NCBI RefSeq assembly: GCF_019599465.1
Contig: NZ_RKLR01000008.1
Span: 122,169 to 186,168 of the forward strand
From: Haloarcula rubra
GTDB lineage: Archaea > Halobacteriota > Halobacteria > Halobacteriales > Haloarculaceae
Direction of reading: 5' to 3'
Length of the DNA stretch: 64,000 nucleotides
The notes beneath the pieces were generated by a model, which saw only the letters and a program-made list of their open reading frames with translations, made no database searches and had not been told where the DNA came from. Each line of letters starts with the position of its first letter. Positions within the stretch are counted from its first letter, which is position 1. A program made the position numbers and the translations under genes. This document shows, piece after piece, positions 43,614 through 52,085 of this stretch.

Positions 43614-45551
43614 CTACGTCTGAAGTTCGTCGGCTGAGAGGCGCGTATACTTATCATCGAGAGCCGCTGCGTCCTCGGGGAGTAGGGCAACGATGAGATA
43701 CGGAACCGTATCAGCGACATACTCGACCAGTCGAGCAATCCGGGATGCGTCGATCGCTTCGACTGAGTCCAGCAGGACCATGGGTACCGTTTCGTAGACG
43801 TCGTGAGCAACATAGCCCGCAAGCGCTACGATGAGGCCGGTTACCTCACGTTCGCTTTCACTCAGGTGGGCCACCGTATCCTCGTACACGGTGCCATCCG
43901 CTGTCGTCCGAATGACGTGAAGATCGAACGTACTATCCGGGATACCGGTCCCGGAACCGGACCCATCGGTTTTCCGCTCGATCCAGACGCGTTCGAGGTT
44001 CTCGTACTCCAGTAATTCGAGGATGTCTGCCATCCGGTCGTTGAAGACCTCCACGACCTCCCGTTCGAGATCCTCGACTCGTGTCCGGAGCGACGAGAGT
44101 TCAGTCTGGAGTTCGTCACGCTGTGCTTCGAGCTGGTCGCGTTCATCCGCTAACTCCTCGATCTGTTGCAACTCGTCCCGAACGTCAGTGAGTTCTTGCT
44201 CTACCTGGCCACGTTCGTACTCCAGTTCGCTAACCGTTTGGTACTTCTCCAAGAGATCGCTGTCGCGGAGGTCTTCCGTCTCCGCGATCTCTTGCTCGAG
44301 CTGGGTTACCCGCTCTTCGAGGTCGGCTTCACGTTCCTGCAGTTCCGCGATCCGGTCCTGTCGATCCTGAATCTCGGTCTCGATCTCCTGACGTCGTTGT
44401 TCGAGTTGCTCCCGCTTCGTGGAGAGCGTTTCGAGCTGTGCTTGTCGATCACTGATTTCCTCGATCCGTTCCTGAGCAGCCTTTCGGTCCGCCCGTCGCT
44501 CTTCGATCACGTCTCGGAATTCGTCGACGCGTTCACCGATCTCCTGGCGCTTGACGTCGCTCCCACACGTCCAACATTCGATCGTTTCGGACGTTGGATC
44601 AAGCTGTGCGGTGACATCGTCCGACTCCGTCCGACCCAGTAGTTCGTCCGTTTTGGTTCCGCCTTCGAGCAATTCCTCGTTAAATTCGACGATGGCCGAG
44701 AGATCGCTGATAGCGTCGGCCAGAATGCGCTTTCGTTCCCGGAGTCGCTCTAATTCCGTCTCAATCTCCTGCACCTCCCCGGATACGTCGCCATCCACCT
44801 CCTCGAGTTCAGCTTCGACCTCGTCGCGTTCGTCCCGAAGTGCCTCCAGACTCGTCTGTTGTGTTTCGAGTTCTTGACGGGCATCAGAGAGCTTCGCCTG
44901 CGTCTCCTGGTGTGTCTCGACGACATCTTGGGCGGCACTCGCCTCTTCTCGATCGGCCTCGTGTGCCTCAATTTCCTGACGGCGGGCCGAGAGTTGCTCT
45001 TCGACGTCTTCCAATTCCTCCTCAAGGGTCGTCCGTCGTTGCTCTAGATCAGGCAGACGGTCGCGTTGACGTTCGATTGTAGACAGACGCTCTTCGAGTT
45101 CGCACCGTTCATCCTCGAGTTCTCGAATCTGCGTCTGTAGTTCATCAATGTCGACTGGCCGCATAACGAGTTCCCGAAGGTCATCACCACGTTCGACGGC
45201 CTGTCGCGCAGGATTCGACTCCAGAAGGCAAGCGAAGAGATCGACGAGCGTCTCGTCGGTCGTATACGGCTCTCCTTCGACACGGACCCCACTGTTCTCA
45301 CGAATGAATCGTCGGGTGTAGGTGTCCCCGTCGAGTTCTAGTGTGACTTCGCCCCGGTCGGCGTCGCCTTTGAGCGCCCCGGCCGAACCACCTAATGCAC
45401 TTGCAACCGCAGTGAGTAATGACGTTCGATTTGTCGCATTGTGGCCCGTAAGAATCGTCACGTCTGGTCCGAACTCGACGTTGCAGGTGTCGATACCGCC
45501 GAGATTCTGAACGGAAACTGACACTGATTTGTTGTCAATCTGTTGTGGCAT
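43614..45551 (-). CDS. Archaea-specific SMC-related (Rad50-like) coiled-coil protein
   Basis: 645 residues. The N-terminal nucleotide-binding lobe has GHNATNRTS (36-44) where a Walker A would be GxxGxGK[ST]; the Lys is Arg. A long coiled coil (about 135-560) is interrupted by a CxxC hook (Cys326-Cys329, ECWTCG), like the Rad50 zinc hook. The C-terminal lobe has LSESEREVTGL in place of the signature and VLLDSVEAID in place of Walker B, with Ser where the catalytic Glu is expected. It probably dimerises through zinc and binds nucleotide weakly. It is encoded 111 bases after RdfA copy 2 on the same strand. Confidence 0.85.
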   Translation of the reverse strand: MPQQIDNKSVSVSVQNLGGIDTCNVEFGPDVTILTGHNATNRTSLLTAVASALGGSAGALKGDADRGEVTLELDGDTYTRRFIRENSGVRVEGEPYTTDETLVDLFACLLESNPARQAVERGDDLRELVMRPVDIDELQTQIRELEDERCELEERLSTIERQRDRLPDLEQRRTTLEEELEDVEEQLSARRQEIEAHEADREEASAAQDVVETHQETQAKLSDARQELETQQTSLEALRDERDEVEAELEEVDGDVSGEVQEIETELERLRERKRILADAISDLSAIVEFNEELLEGGTKTDELLGRTESDDVTAQLDPTSETIECWTCGSDVKRQEIGERVDEFRDVIEERRADRKAAQERIEEISDRQAQLETLSTKREQLEQRRQEIETEIQDRQDRIAELQEREADLEERVTQLEQEIAETEDLRDSDLLEKYQTVSELEYERGQVEQELTDVRDELQQIEELADERDQLEAQRDELQTELSSLRTRVEDLEREVVEVFNDRMADILELLEYENLERVWIERKTDGSGSGTGIPDSTFDLHVIRTTADGTVYEDTVAHLSESEREVTGLIVALAGYVAHDVYETVPMVLLDSVEAIDASRIARLVEYVADTVPYLIVALLPEDAAALDDKYTRLSADELQT

Positions 45552-45662
45552 GTTACTGGGTCGTCGTTCTGAATGGATTATTCACGATGCACTGCAGGAT
45601 TCGAGGCGAATGTCGGTTCTGATTCGATCGCAGCTCATGTTCGAATCTGATCACGGTTGGTT

Positions 45663-46295
45663 TCATTGGATGGATTCTTCGGGCTCTTGGCTAGCTTTAC
45701 CACGACACTGGCAGTGTCCTTGGTTCAGAAGGTCTGCGAGACGATATGAGTCACCACAGCATTCACAGGACACGCGCATCGAGAGTACGACATCGAGTTT
45801 CCCCGCCTCAATGGTCTCGGCCCGACGTAGGTGTTCAAGTGTCTCCGTAATGACGGCTTCACTTCGAGACTGGAGCCGGTGAATCCGTGTATGGGCATCG
45901 GAGACGGTGAGGTCCGTCCCGCCACTGGTGTCAACACCGAGCGATTGACGCAAATGCTTGCGTACCGTTTGGTAAGTGACGAAATCCGATTCGACTTGGG
46001 AAAGATCGACTCCAACTTGTTCGAGACGTGTTCTGAGCTCTGCTCGGTCGCCAGCACTGACATCGTCGTCGGTCAGCCGTTGATAGAGGTCGCTGACATC
46101 ACCGAGCGTTTCGACACCTACGTCTTGTAAGGCACTCTCCAGAATCCGTCTGTTCACAACGGTTTCGAGTTCGCGGAGGCTGGCTCCTTCGATCTGATGG
46201 GCGTGGTACAGTCGTTCGTCCAGCTCGTCGAGCTGATACTGTTCGGCGGCCCGACTGATCTTACATCCACAGGCAGTTCCAGTGCGATTCTCCAT
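45663..46295 (-). CDS. RdfA-family protein, copy 2, paired with the SMC-related gene
   Basis: 210 residues from the ATG at 46295 (MENRTGTACGCKISRAAEQY); a start 18 bases upstream is also open. The same blocks as copy 1 are present: CGCK, LDERLYHAHQIEGASLRELE, LTDDDVSAGDRAELRTRLEQ, VESDFVTYQTVRKHLRQSLG, and a zinc ribbon at the end (CECC ... CQCR). RdfA-type genes next to SMC-related genes are a repeated haloarchaeal arrangement, so these two products probably interact. Confidence 0.85.
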   Translation of the reverse strand: MENRTGTACGCKISRAAEQYQLDELDERLYHAHQIEGASLRELETVVNRRILESALQDVGVETLGDVSDLYQRLTDDDVSAGDRAELRTRLEQVGVDLSQVESDFVTYQTVRKHLRQSLGVDTSGGTDLTVSDAHTRIHRLQSRSEAVITETLEHLRRAETIEAGKLDVVLSMRVSCECCGDSYRLADLLNQGHCQCRGKASQEPEESIQ

Positions 46296-46318
46296 TCGTT
46301 GTACGCTCGGCATTTCTC

Positions 46319-46582
46319 GTGCCTAGTTTATATGGGGTAGAGTTTAAAAAATTAACTGAGAAGTATGCCCCACTAGCGGCGGAAATCTACAGACTTCTCA
46401 AAGCAATTGCGGGACTTGATCTCAAAAGACTTTCTATTCCAATGCTATTGTGGATTGAAACCTTTGAGACATATACTTCACAACTGTATGAGTGTGAAAC
46501 GCTGAGTGCGATAGGCGAATTCGTTGATTGGACCACCATGGATTCGAACGAGTCGGACGATCTGGCGGACAAAGGTTGGTGA
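46319..46582 (+). CDS. Possible small helical protein truncated by the adjacent TnpB element
   Basis: An 87-codon frame from a GTG reads KYAPLAAEIYRLLKAIAGLD, then PMLLWIETFETYTSQLYECE and ends DDLADKGW. Composition and helix pattern are protein-like. The frame ends only where the transposon right end begins (about 46579), so the natural C-terminus may be lost. I recognise no family. There is no ribosome binding site, and the start could be elsewhere. Confidence 0.35.
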   Translation: MPSLYGVEFKKLTEKYAPLAAEIYRLLKAIAGLDLKRLSIPMLLWIETFETYTSQLYECETLSAIGEFVDWTTMDSNESDDLADKGW

Positions 46583-46607
46583 ATCGCCTCGGGGTCAAGC
46601 CCCGAGG
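46579..46607 (-). repeat. Right-end hairpin of the TnpB element at 46595-47836
   Basis: Read on the minus strand the end is AGCCTCGGGGCTTGACCCCG followed by AGGCGATTCAC. The stop codon of tnpB lies in the loop. This is the expected guide-RNA scaffold end. Related hairpins occur at 11926-11954 and 47895-47925. Confidence 0.6.
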
Positions 46608-47836
46608 CTTCCCGTTTCTACGACGTGACTTGCAGACACACGCTGGAAATCAGCGGTATCCGTAGCGGTCACAGTCTCCACGGGCGTTGATTCGGGCCAT
46701 CCCAGCCCTAGTTCAGAAAAGCCTCTCTTGAGAACGTTCATCGCCGCGTTCGCGTCTCTATCCGTTTCAAACCCACACGACGGACACGAATGCTCTCGAA
46801 TCCAGATTGGTTTCGCTGTTTCCACGCCACACGACGCACATTCTTTGGTGGTTCCTCGTGCTTCGGCCTGTACGACGTGACAGCCGTACAGGTCGGCTTT
46901 GTATTCGAGCAGGGTGATGAATTGTCGCCACGCCGCATCCTGCTTGTTGCGAGCGTTATGCGACTGTTCGAGCATCCCCTTCACGTCCAAGTCCTCAACG
47001 AATACAGCGTCGTACTCTTTGACGAGCCACGTCGTGATTTTGTGCTGATAGTCCAGCACTCTGCGTCGAATCCGACGCTTGACCTTGGCGACTTTCAAGC
47101 GTTGCTTCTCGTAGTTGTTCGACTCTTTCTGCTTACGAGACAACTTCCGTTGTTCGCGTCGGAGTCGGTCGTAGTCGTCTTCGAGGTTGAGCCAGTCAAC
47201 GGTCGTACCGTTCGACGTGTGGATGTAGTTCAGGATGCCGAGGTCAATTCCAACGCTATTGCTCGCATCAAGCGAGTTCACATCGTGCTTCTCGGGTAGG
47301 TCATCATCGTCGGTTTCGAGGCCGAAGGAGACGAACCACTCGCCAGTCGTTTCCTTCTTGAACGTGATCTCCTTGATGGTGGCGTGGTCAGGAATCGGGC
47401 GGTGATAGCGAATCTTCACCCAGCCGATTTTGCTGAAGCGGACGTATGCAATCCTGTCACGGTCCCTCTTTTCATCGAGGTCGAACCCGGACTGGTTGTA
47501 CGTCACACTCCGATACTCGGTGGGTGCTTGCCGCTTGAGCCGACCAACGTTGTACCCCTTCTCTTTCTTCTTACGAAGATTCGAGAGGTTGCGGTGGAAG
47601 CGTGCGACGGTGGCTTGTGCGGCTTTCGAGTATGTGTCCGCGAATATCGGCCACTTTTGTTTCCACTCGGGGAGTTTGTTGTTCTGGTCGAACTCGGTTG
47701 GTTTGTCGTCTTCCGGGGCTTGTTCATAATCCCATCGGACGTGGTTGTAGAGTTGGCGATGAACGTTCAGATGATGTTCCAGCCTCTCCGCTACCTCTTG
47801 TGTTGGGTAAGCGTGGTAGCGGTGACTGTATTCCAT
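46595..47836 (-). CDS. tnpB: TnpB (IS1341-type RNA-guided nuclease), TnpB-only element
   Basis: 413 residues. RuvC residues are Asp198 (VGIDLGILN), Glu281 (FVEDLDV) and Asp361 (DRDANAAMNV). The zinc finger is Cys333, Cys336, Cys351 and Cys354. It is related in arrangement to the TnpB at 37418-38668 but has no tnpA. The last codons (GSLGA and stop) form part of the right-end hairpin. The left end is probably in the 45 bases before the ATG. It depends on a TnpA from elsewhere for movement; nuclease activity may be intact. Confidence 0.9.
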   Translation of the reverse strand: MEYSHRYHAYPTQEVAERLEHHLNVHRQLYNHVRWDYEQAPEDDKPTEFDQNNKLPEWKQKWPIFADTYSKAAQATVARFHRNLSNLRKKKEKGYNVGRLKRQAPTEYRSVTYNQSGFDLDEKRDRDRIAYVRFSKIGWVKIRYHRPIPDHATIKEITFKKETTGEWFVSFGLETDDDDLPEKHDVNSLDASNSVGIDLGILNYIHTSNGTTVDWLNLEDDYDRLRREQRKLSRKQKESNNYEKQRLKVAKVKRRIRRRVLDYQHKITTWLVKEYDAVFVEDLDVKGMLEQSHNARNKQDAAWRQFITLLEYKADLYGCHVVQAEARGTTKECASCGVETAKPIWIREHSCPSCGFETDRDANAAMNVLKRGFSELGLGWPESTPVETVTATDTADFQRVSASHVVETGSLGA

Positions 47837-47894
47837 CGCTATCCTTTGATTAGGCGTATTGTCAGTTAATGGTTTGTATCCCTAAGTGTCGGCT

Positions 47895-48048
47895 TCATCC
47901 CCGAGGTCAAGCCTCGGGGTATTCGCCTTGACCGCTAATAAATCCCGTGTTCCAATAGAGGATGTGGGACGGCCATCCCTTGGTAGGCTGACCGCTGTCT
48001 TGCACCCCAAGCCCCGAAGCCCCTCTCCCCCACCATGGCCCATCCCAC
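47895..48048 (-). repeat. Hairpin-rich noncoding stretch upstream of the TnpB gene, probably IS-end remnant
   Basis: CCCCGAGGTCAAGCCTCGGGG (47900 region) is a near-perfect hairpin related to the right ends at 46579 and 11926. Further out, GTGGGACGGCCAT (47964-47976) pairs with ATGGCCCATCCCAC (48035-48048), forming a long stem over about 85 bases. No coding frame is convincing. It may be the right end of an older TnpB element beside which the present one inserted, with the outer stem being a structured RNA of unknown kind. Confidence 0.4.
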
Positions 48049-48188
48049 ACTCGATTTCGGGACAGCAAAGGTTCCAAGATCTATACGGATAGATGGAATC
48101 TGACTTCGAATGTTCGAAATTGGGTCGGAGCTTGGAGAACATATTTAGTCCCGGAAGATGAAAGAGAAACGTGTACTAGGTGGAGGTC

Positions 48189-48338
48189 ATGCCCAACTGC
48201 AACCACTGCGGCAGGCACGTCTCTGAGCGGTTCGCTCGCGTGTTTGCTGACACACAGGGACGGATATTGGCTTGCCCGAACTGTTCGGCGACGGCGGGTA
48301 TTGCCCAAACCGTCCGTGAGCGAATTCCGAGTGCATGA
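48189..48338 (+). CDS. Small zinc-ribbon protein (DUF7563-like)
   Basis: 49 residues from ATG 48189 with a GGTGGAGGT ribosome binding site directly upstream. The sequence starts MPNCNHCGRHVSERFARVFA and contains CPNC later, giving two CxxC knuckles that would bind one zinc. The pattern, including the conserved RVF after the first knuckle, matches the abundant haloarchaeal DUF7563 microproteins. The role is unknown. It was easily overlooked because of its size. Confidence 0.75.
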   Translation: MPNCNHCGRHVSERFARVFADTQGRILACPNCSATAGIAQTVRERIPSA

Positions 48339-48686
48339 TCGCAACACCGAAGAACGGAGACTCCAACATCACCCAACTCAAAAGAGATCAACAACCCCGG
48401 GTCGGGTGACCCGTGGAATCCTGCCTTGTATCTTTGAATAGATTTGGTTTACAACCCGTTCACGTCGCAGAGCCAATCTTCTGTACGTTGATTCCTCGCG
48501 AGAACTGGAAACAGGACACGCGAACCGCCTCCGGGCCGAGTGGTTCGAGACGCCGACGGTGTCTCGTCATCACGGAAGATCTGCGGTCTTCCAAACGACC
48601 CCGAGGCTCACGCCTTGATCTGTAGGGATTGAAGGCCTAGGCCAGGACAGGGGGTATTTATAGGGATTCAGTCCGGTGATATCGTA
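48339..48686. other. Intergenic, no gene recognised
   Basis: About 350 bases. CCCCGGGTCGGGTGACCCGT at about 48393 is a GC-rich dyad that resembles the right ends of TnpB elements but has no gene attached. The stretch before 48687 contains TATTTATAG and is probably the promoter of the spermidine-synthase-like gene. Confidence 0.45.
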
Positions 48687-50237
48687 ATGCGAGCCGTGTT
48701 CAAGCGTTCCCTTCGACTGACGAGAGCCGAGTTGGCAGTCCTCATTGCTGGAACGACCAGCATGGGGCTAGAGATTCTCGCGGGGAGGATTATCGCACCC
48801 CAATTCGGAAGTAGCATTTACACGTGGGGAAGCATCATCGGTGTCTTTCTGGCAGCACTGAGCCTCGGATACTATCGTGGCGGCAAAGAGGCCGAGACAA
48901 ACGCTACCTACGGCCGAATAACGTCGCTGCTGCTCTTTGCCGCCGCCTATGTCGCCTTCCTCATCTTCGCTGGCGAACTGATGCTACGCGCCTCCAGTGT
49001 CGTTCCCGTCCCCGCCCGATTTGCATCACTCGTTCCAGTCACAATCCTTTTTGGGCCCCCAGTGTATATGCTCGGGTTCATCAGCCCGTACGCAGCAGAA
49101 CTCTCAGAGAAACAAAACACAGGTGATGCTGCCGGGCATGTGTTTGCTCTGGGGACATTCGGGAGTATCGTTGGCGCGTTCGCGACGACCTTCTTTCTCA
49201 TTCCATCACTGAGCGTCGACCTAATCGGGTTTCTGTTCGGTAGCCTCTTGATCCTCGCCGCAATTCGGGTTGCGCTTCCAACGATTCCTCGGCAGACACT
49301 GACCACGATCCTGTTCGTCTCCATACTTCTTGTCGGAGCGGTCGCCGGGAGCTCGGCCGGAGTGGTTGTCTCCGGAGACGTCGTCTCCCAAACCCAAACA
49401 CCCTACCAGGAGTTGCGAGTTGTCGATAGCGATGGCGTCCGAACCCTCTATCTCGGAGGGCAGCGACACAGTGCGATGGATCTCGATCAGCCGAACGAGC
49501 ACGTTTTTGACTATACCCGGTACTTCCATCTCCCTCTACTGATGCGTGAAGATATCGACCGAGTGTTGTTCATTGGTGGCGGCGGATTCACTGGTCCGAA
49601 AATCTTTGCCGAGAAGTACAACGTTACCGTCGACGTCGTTGAGATCGACCCGGTTGTCATCCAAACCGCGAAAGAGTACTTCCGTGTCCAAGAATCAGAG
49701 CAACTGAACATCTACAACGCCGATGGCCGCCAGTTCCTCCAATCGACGAACAAGACGTACGACCTGATCATCCTCGACGCCTACCAGAAGGACAAAGTCC
49801 CATTTCATCTGACAACGAAAGAGTTCATGCAGCTTGCATCCAGCAAATTAGACGAAAACGGCATCCTGTTTGCGAACGTGATTTCGGCACCTAGCGGCCC
49901 AGGCTCGGAATTCTACCGAGCGGAGTACAAGACGATGGCACAGGTGTTCCCACAGGTCTACAGTTTCCCCACGTCTCGGACGGGATTCGTCCAGAACATC
50001 GAGCTGATTGCAACCAAAAATTCTCGACGAGTATCGAAGGCTGAACTCTCGGAGCGAAACCGGCGGCGCGACATCGGCCTCAACCTCAGTCACGAAATCA
50101 GCTTCTACCGGACGGACGTGAAGACAGGCGACGTTCCAGTCCTCCGGGATGATAAGGCTCCAGTCGCCCAGTTACTCGATCCGATGCTCGGCCGTAAGTA
50201 CGTCATCGAGACAAACGAAACGGCATCACCTGCGTGA
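48687..50237 (+). CDS. Fused membrane / spermidine synthase-like aminopropyltransferase
   Basis: 516 residues. The first about 215 residues form seven or so membrane helices (start GTTSMGLEILAGRIIAPQFG). The C-terminal half is a class I methyltransferase-like fold of the spermidine synthase family: LFIGGGGFTGPKIF binds the decarboxylated-SAM-type nucleotide, VVEIDPVVIQTAKEYF supplies the acidic ribose ligand, and DLIILDAYQKDKVPFHLTTK resembles the active-site loop. Such MFS/SpeE fusions are common in haloarchaea; the amine substrate is not known and it may not make spermidine. It stands alone on the plus strand. Confidence 0.85.
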   Translation: MRAVFKRSLRLTRAELAVLIAGTTSMGLEILAGRIIAPQFGSSIYTWGSIIGVFLAALSLGYYRGGKEAETNATYGRITSLLLFAAAYVAFLIFAGELMLRASSVVPVPARFASLVPVTILFGPPVYMLGFISPYAAELSEKQNTGDAAGHVFALGTFGSIVGAFATTFFLIPSLSVDLIGFLFGSLLILAAIRVALPTIPRQTLTTILFVSILLVGAVAGSSAGVVVSGDVVSQTQTPYQELRVVDSDGVRTLYLGGQRHSAMDLDQPNEHVFDYTRYFHLPLLMREDIDRVLFIGGGGFTGPKIFAEKYNVTVDVVEIDPVVIQTAKEYFRVQESEQLNIYNADGRQFLQSTNKTYDLIILDAYQKDKVPFHLTTKEFMQLASSKLDENGILFANVISAPSGPGSEFYRAEYKTMAQVFPQVYSFPTSRTGFVQNIELIATKNSRRVSKAELSERNRRRDIGLNLSHEISFYRTDVKTGDVPVLRDDKAPVAQLLDPMLGRKYVIETNETASPA

Positions 50238-50250
50238 GCCCAGACAGCTC

Positions 50251-50424
50251 TCATCCATCGGTATCGGTGCCATTCGAATTATAATAGATCAGAAGGGCAA
50301 TCAGCGCACCCATGATTACGACAGTCGCAACGGAGATCACAAGTGGGTTATCGAAGAGAGAAAGAACTAGCAGCCACCCACCGACCAGTACGCCAACGAG
50401 TAGTGTGTAGACAGCATAGTGCAT
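50251..50424 (-). CDS. Small two-helix membrane protein
   Basis: 57 residues from ATG 50424: MHYAVYTLLVGVLVGGWLLV and a second helix VISVATVVIMGALIALLIYY, ending NGTDTDG. The two clean membrane helices with a short polar turn and acidic tail are unlikely by chance. It is convergent with the preceding aminopropyltransferase-like gene. The family is unknown. Confidence 0.6.
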   Translation of the reverse strand: MHYAVYTLLVGVLVGGWLLVLSLFDNPLVISVATVVIMGALIALLIYYNSNGTDTDG

Positions 50425-50621
50425 GTATGACTATCAACCTCTTTGAGATCCGTTTTTAATTGCCGTGTCAGATGCGAATGGTCCCGCTATCTTGTATGTA
50501 TCGTTCTCCTTAACCGACCTCGAGCCAACAATGTAGCTGTTTCGCTGACCACCCACGAACACAGAGTTCGACCAATATGTGACTTCTCACATCGCCCATG
50601 TGATATCCAAACTGATTCGTA

Positions 50622-51278
50622 GTGGTACTCGTAGAGGTACATGTGACAGTGGTAGCTTCTCACGATATAGGTACCAACGGATGGAGATGGCGCTTTGCTT
50701 GGGATCCAGGGCAGATTGTTTTGAACGGGTTTCTGCTCGGCTTTTTCGCCGGTGCGATAACCTTACTCCCGCTTGGGATCTTGCTTGGGAGTGTGGCTCT
50801 CCTCGTCGCGGTCCTTTTGCCAATAGTGGGTGCGATTGGCGGAGTCATCGCGTGGAAACTGTCGGTTGGACACGTCAGAGACGCGTATCAAGAGGTGCTT
50901 GAACAGTTCTACGAGTCGCAAGCAACCCGAACCGGAGACGAAGACATATGGCTCACACCCCTGAAGGGGGTTGACTCTCAATACGGGCTTGAAGCGGCGG
51001 GCACGTACGATTTCACTCGTGTCCAGAAGACATCCGACGAGGTTACGATGGCCGATATCTCACTTGATTTGGCTAGTCTTGAAACGACTGAACAAGCAAC
51101 GATCCTCCCTGTAGAGAGAGTGAACTCGATCTCGTATGAGGACGATACGCTCATCGTCGATGCACGGACTGGAACATGGTGTTTCGAGGGGATAGTGAAA
51201 AATCCGCAAGAAGGAGACTCACAAGCTGTCGAGACGGATACTACTGGGCTTGATCCCGAGGCGGTTGTCGGAAGCTAA
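50622..51278 (+). CDS. Membrane protein with a soluble beta-rich C-terminal domain
   Basis: 218 residues as drawn from a GTG; a second GTG at 50643 is an equally good start. Two hydrophobic helices (about 34-59 and 62-80) follow WRWRFAWDPGQIVLNG. The remaining 130 residues are acidic and beta-rich with no recognised motif. The gaps before and after (50425-50621 and 51279-51447) show no further genes. Function unknown. Confidence 0.55.
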   Translation: MVLVEVHVTVVASHDIGTNGWRWRFAWDPGQIVLNGFLLGFFAGAITLLPLGILLGSVALLVAVLLPIVGAIGGVIAWKLSVGHVRDAYQEVLEQFYESQATRTGDEDIWLTPLKGVDSQYGLEAAGTYDFTRVQKTSDEVTMADISLDLASLETTEQATILPVERVNSISYEDDTLIVDARTGTWCFEGIVKNPQEGDSQAVETDTTGLDPEAVVGS

Positions 51279-51447
51279 TACAGGTATCTGAAAAGAAGTG
51301 TTGAACAGGATTGTGAACCAGAGTGCCGTACTGGAGGTTATGATCGCAAGAGATTCGAATTAACCGAACAGGAGACAGCAGAAGTTCTCTGAAAATCTAG
51401 GTAGATCAGTTCGCAATTGTTACCTGACTACCGTTCGTGGTTTGGTT

Positions 51448-51954
51448 ATGGCCTCGTGGCGACGCATCTGGATAATCGTGGGAGGATTGTTAATCGTCAC
51501 GGCGGCGGTACTCGTAGGGGTAAATCTAGGGCTCCTGTCTACACCTTTCTCAGACGATCAGAAACGCGCTCAAGTAACGATCTCGAATGAAGACGGAACA
51601 ACGCTAGCCACAGTCGATGCTCGGGTAGCCGACACACCGACGGAGCGATATCGTGGCTTGAGCGATACGGAGCGCCTCCCGAACGGAACGGGCATGCTGT
51701 TTGTGTTCGACCGTGAAGGCGAGCGCACCTTCGTAATGCGCGATATGGACTTCCCGCTCGATATCATCTTTATCGATGCTGATGGGCAAATCACACGCAT
51801 CCATCACGCTTCCGTGCCCCCACCGAATACGAGCGAGGGAGAACTCACGCCCTATCGGGGCCAGGCAAAATGGGTGCTCGAAGTTCCTCGTGGATACACA
51901 GAGCAAAACAATATCACCACGGGAGATCTCGTGGAGATCACATACCGAGAGTGA
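51448..51954 (+). CDS. DUF192-family membrane-anchored protein
   Basis: 168 residues from the ATG at 51448. One N-terminal membrane helix (6-27) anchors an outer DUF192 domain: ERYRGLSDTERLPNGTGMLF, then RTFVMRDMDFPLDIIFIDAD and AKWVLEVPRGYTEQ. The family is widespread in archaea and bacteria, and its biochemical role is not established. The gene is separated from the next by the TnpB element end at about 52038. The domain is complete. Confidence 0.88.
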   Translation: MASWRRIWIIVGGLLIVTAAVLVGVNLGLLSTPFSDDQKRAQVTISNEDGTTLATVDARVADTPTERYRGLSDTERLPNGTGMLFVFDREGERTFVMRDMDFPLDIIFIDADGQITRIHHASVPPPNTSEGELTPYRGQAKWVLEVPRGYTEQNNITTGDLVEITYRE

Positions 51955-52033
51955 ACGCATGGATATGACGGTGCTCCACGGTTCGAAGTTCACGTTTGCG
52001 TATGGCCCAATCGTTGAGCCATCGAATCTATTA

Positions 52034-52075
<42 letters not shown>

Positions 52076-52085
52076 CGTTGGGATA

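Noticed and set aside
51355..51375. TTAACCGAACA matching 11 bases of the MITE ends
   Set aside because: No matching left end, no further similarity into the terminal repeat (GGAG follows in place of CGAATG) and no flanking duplication, so probably chance.
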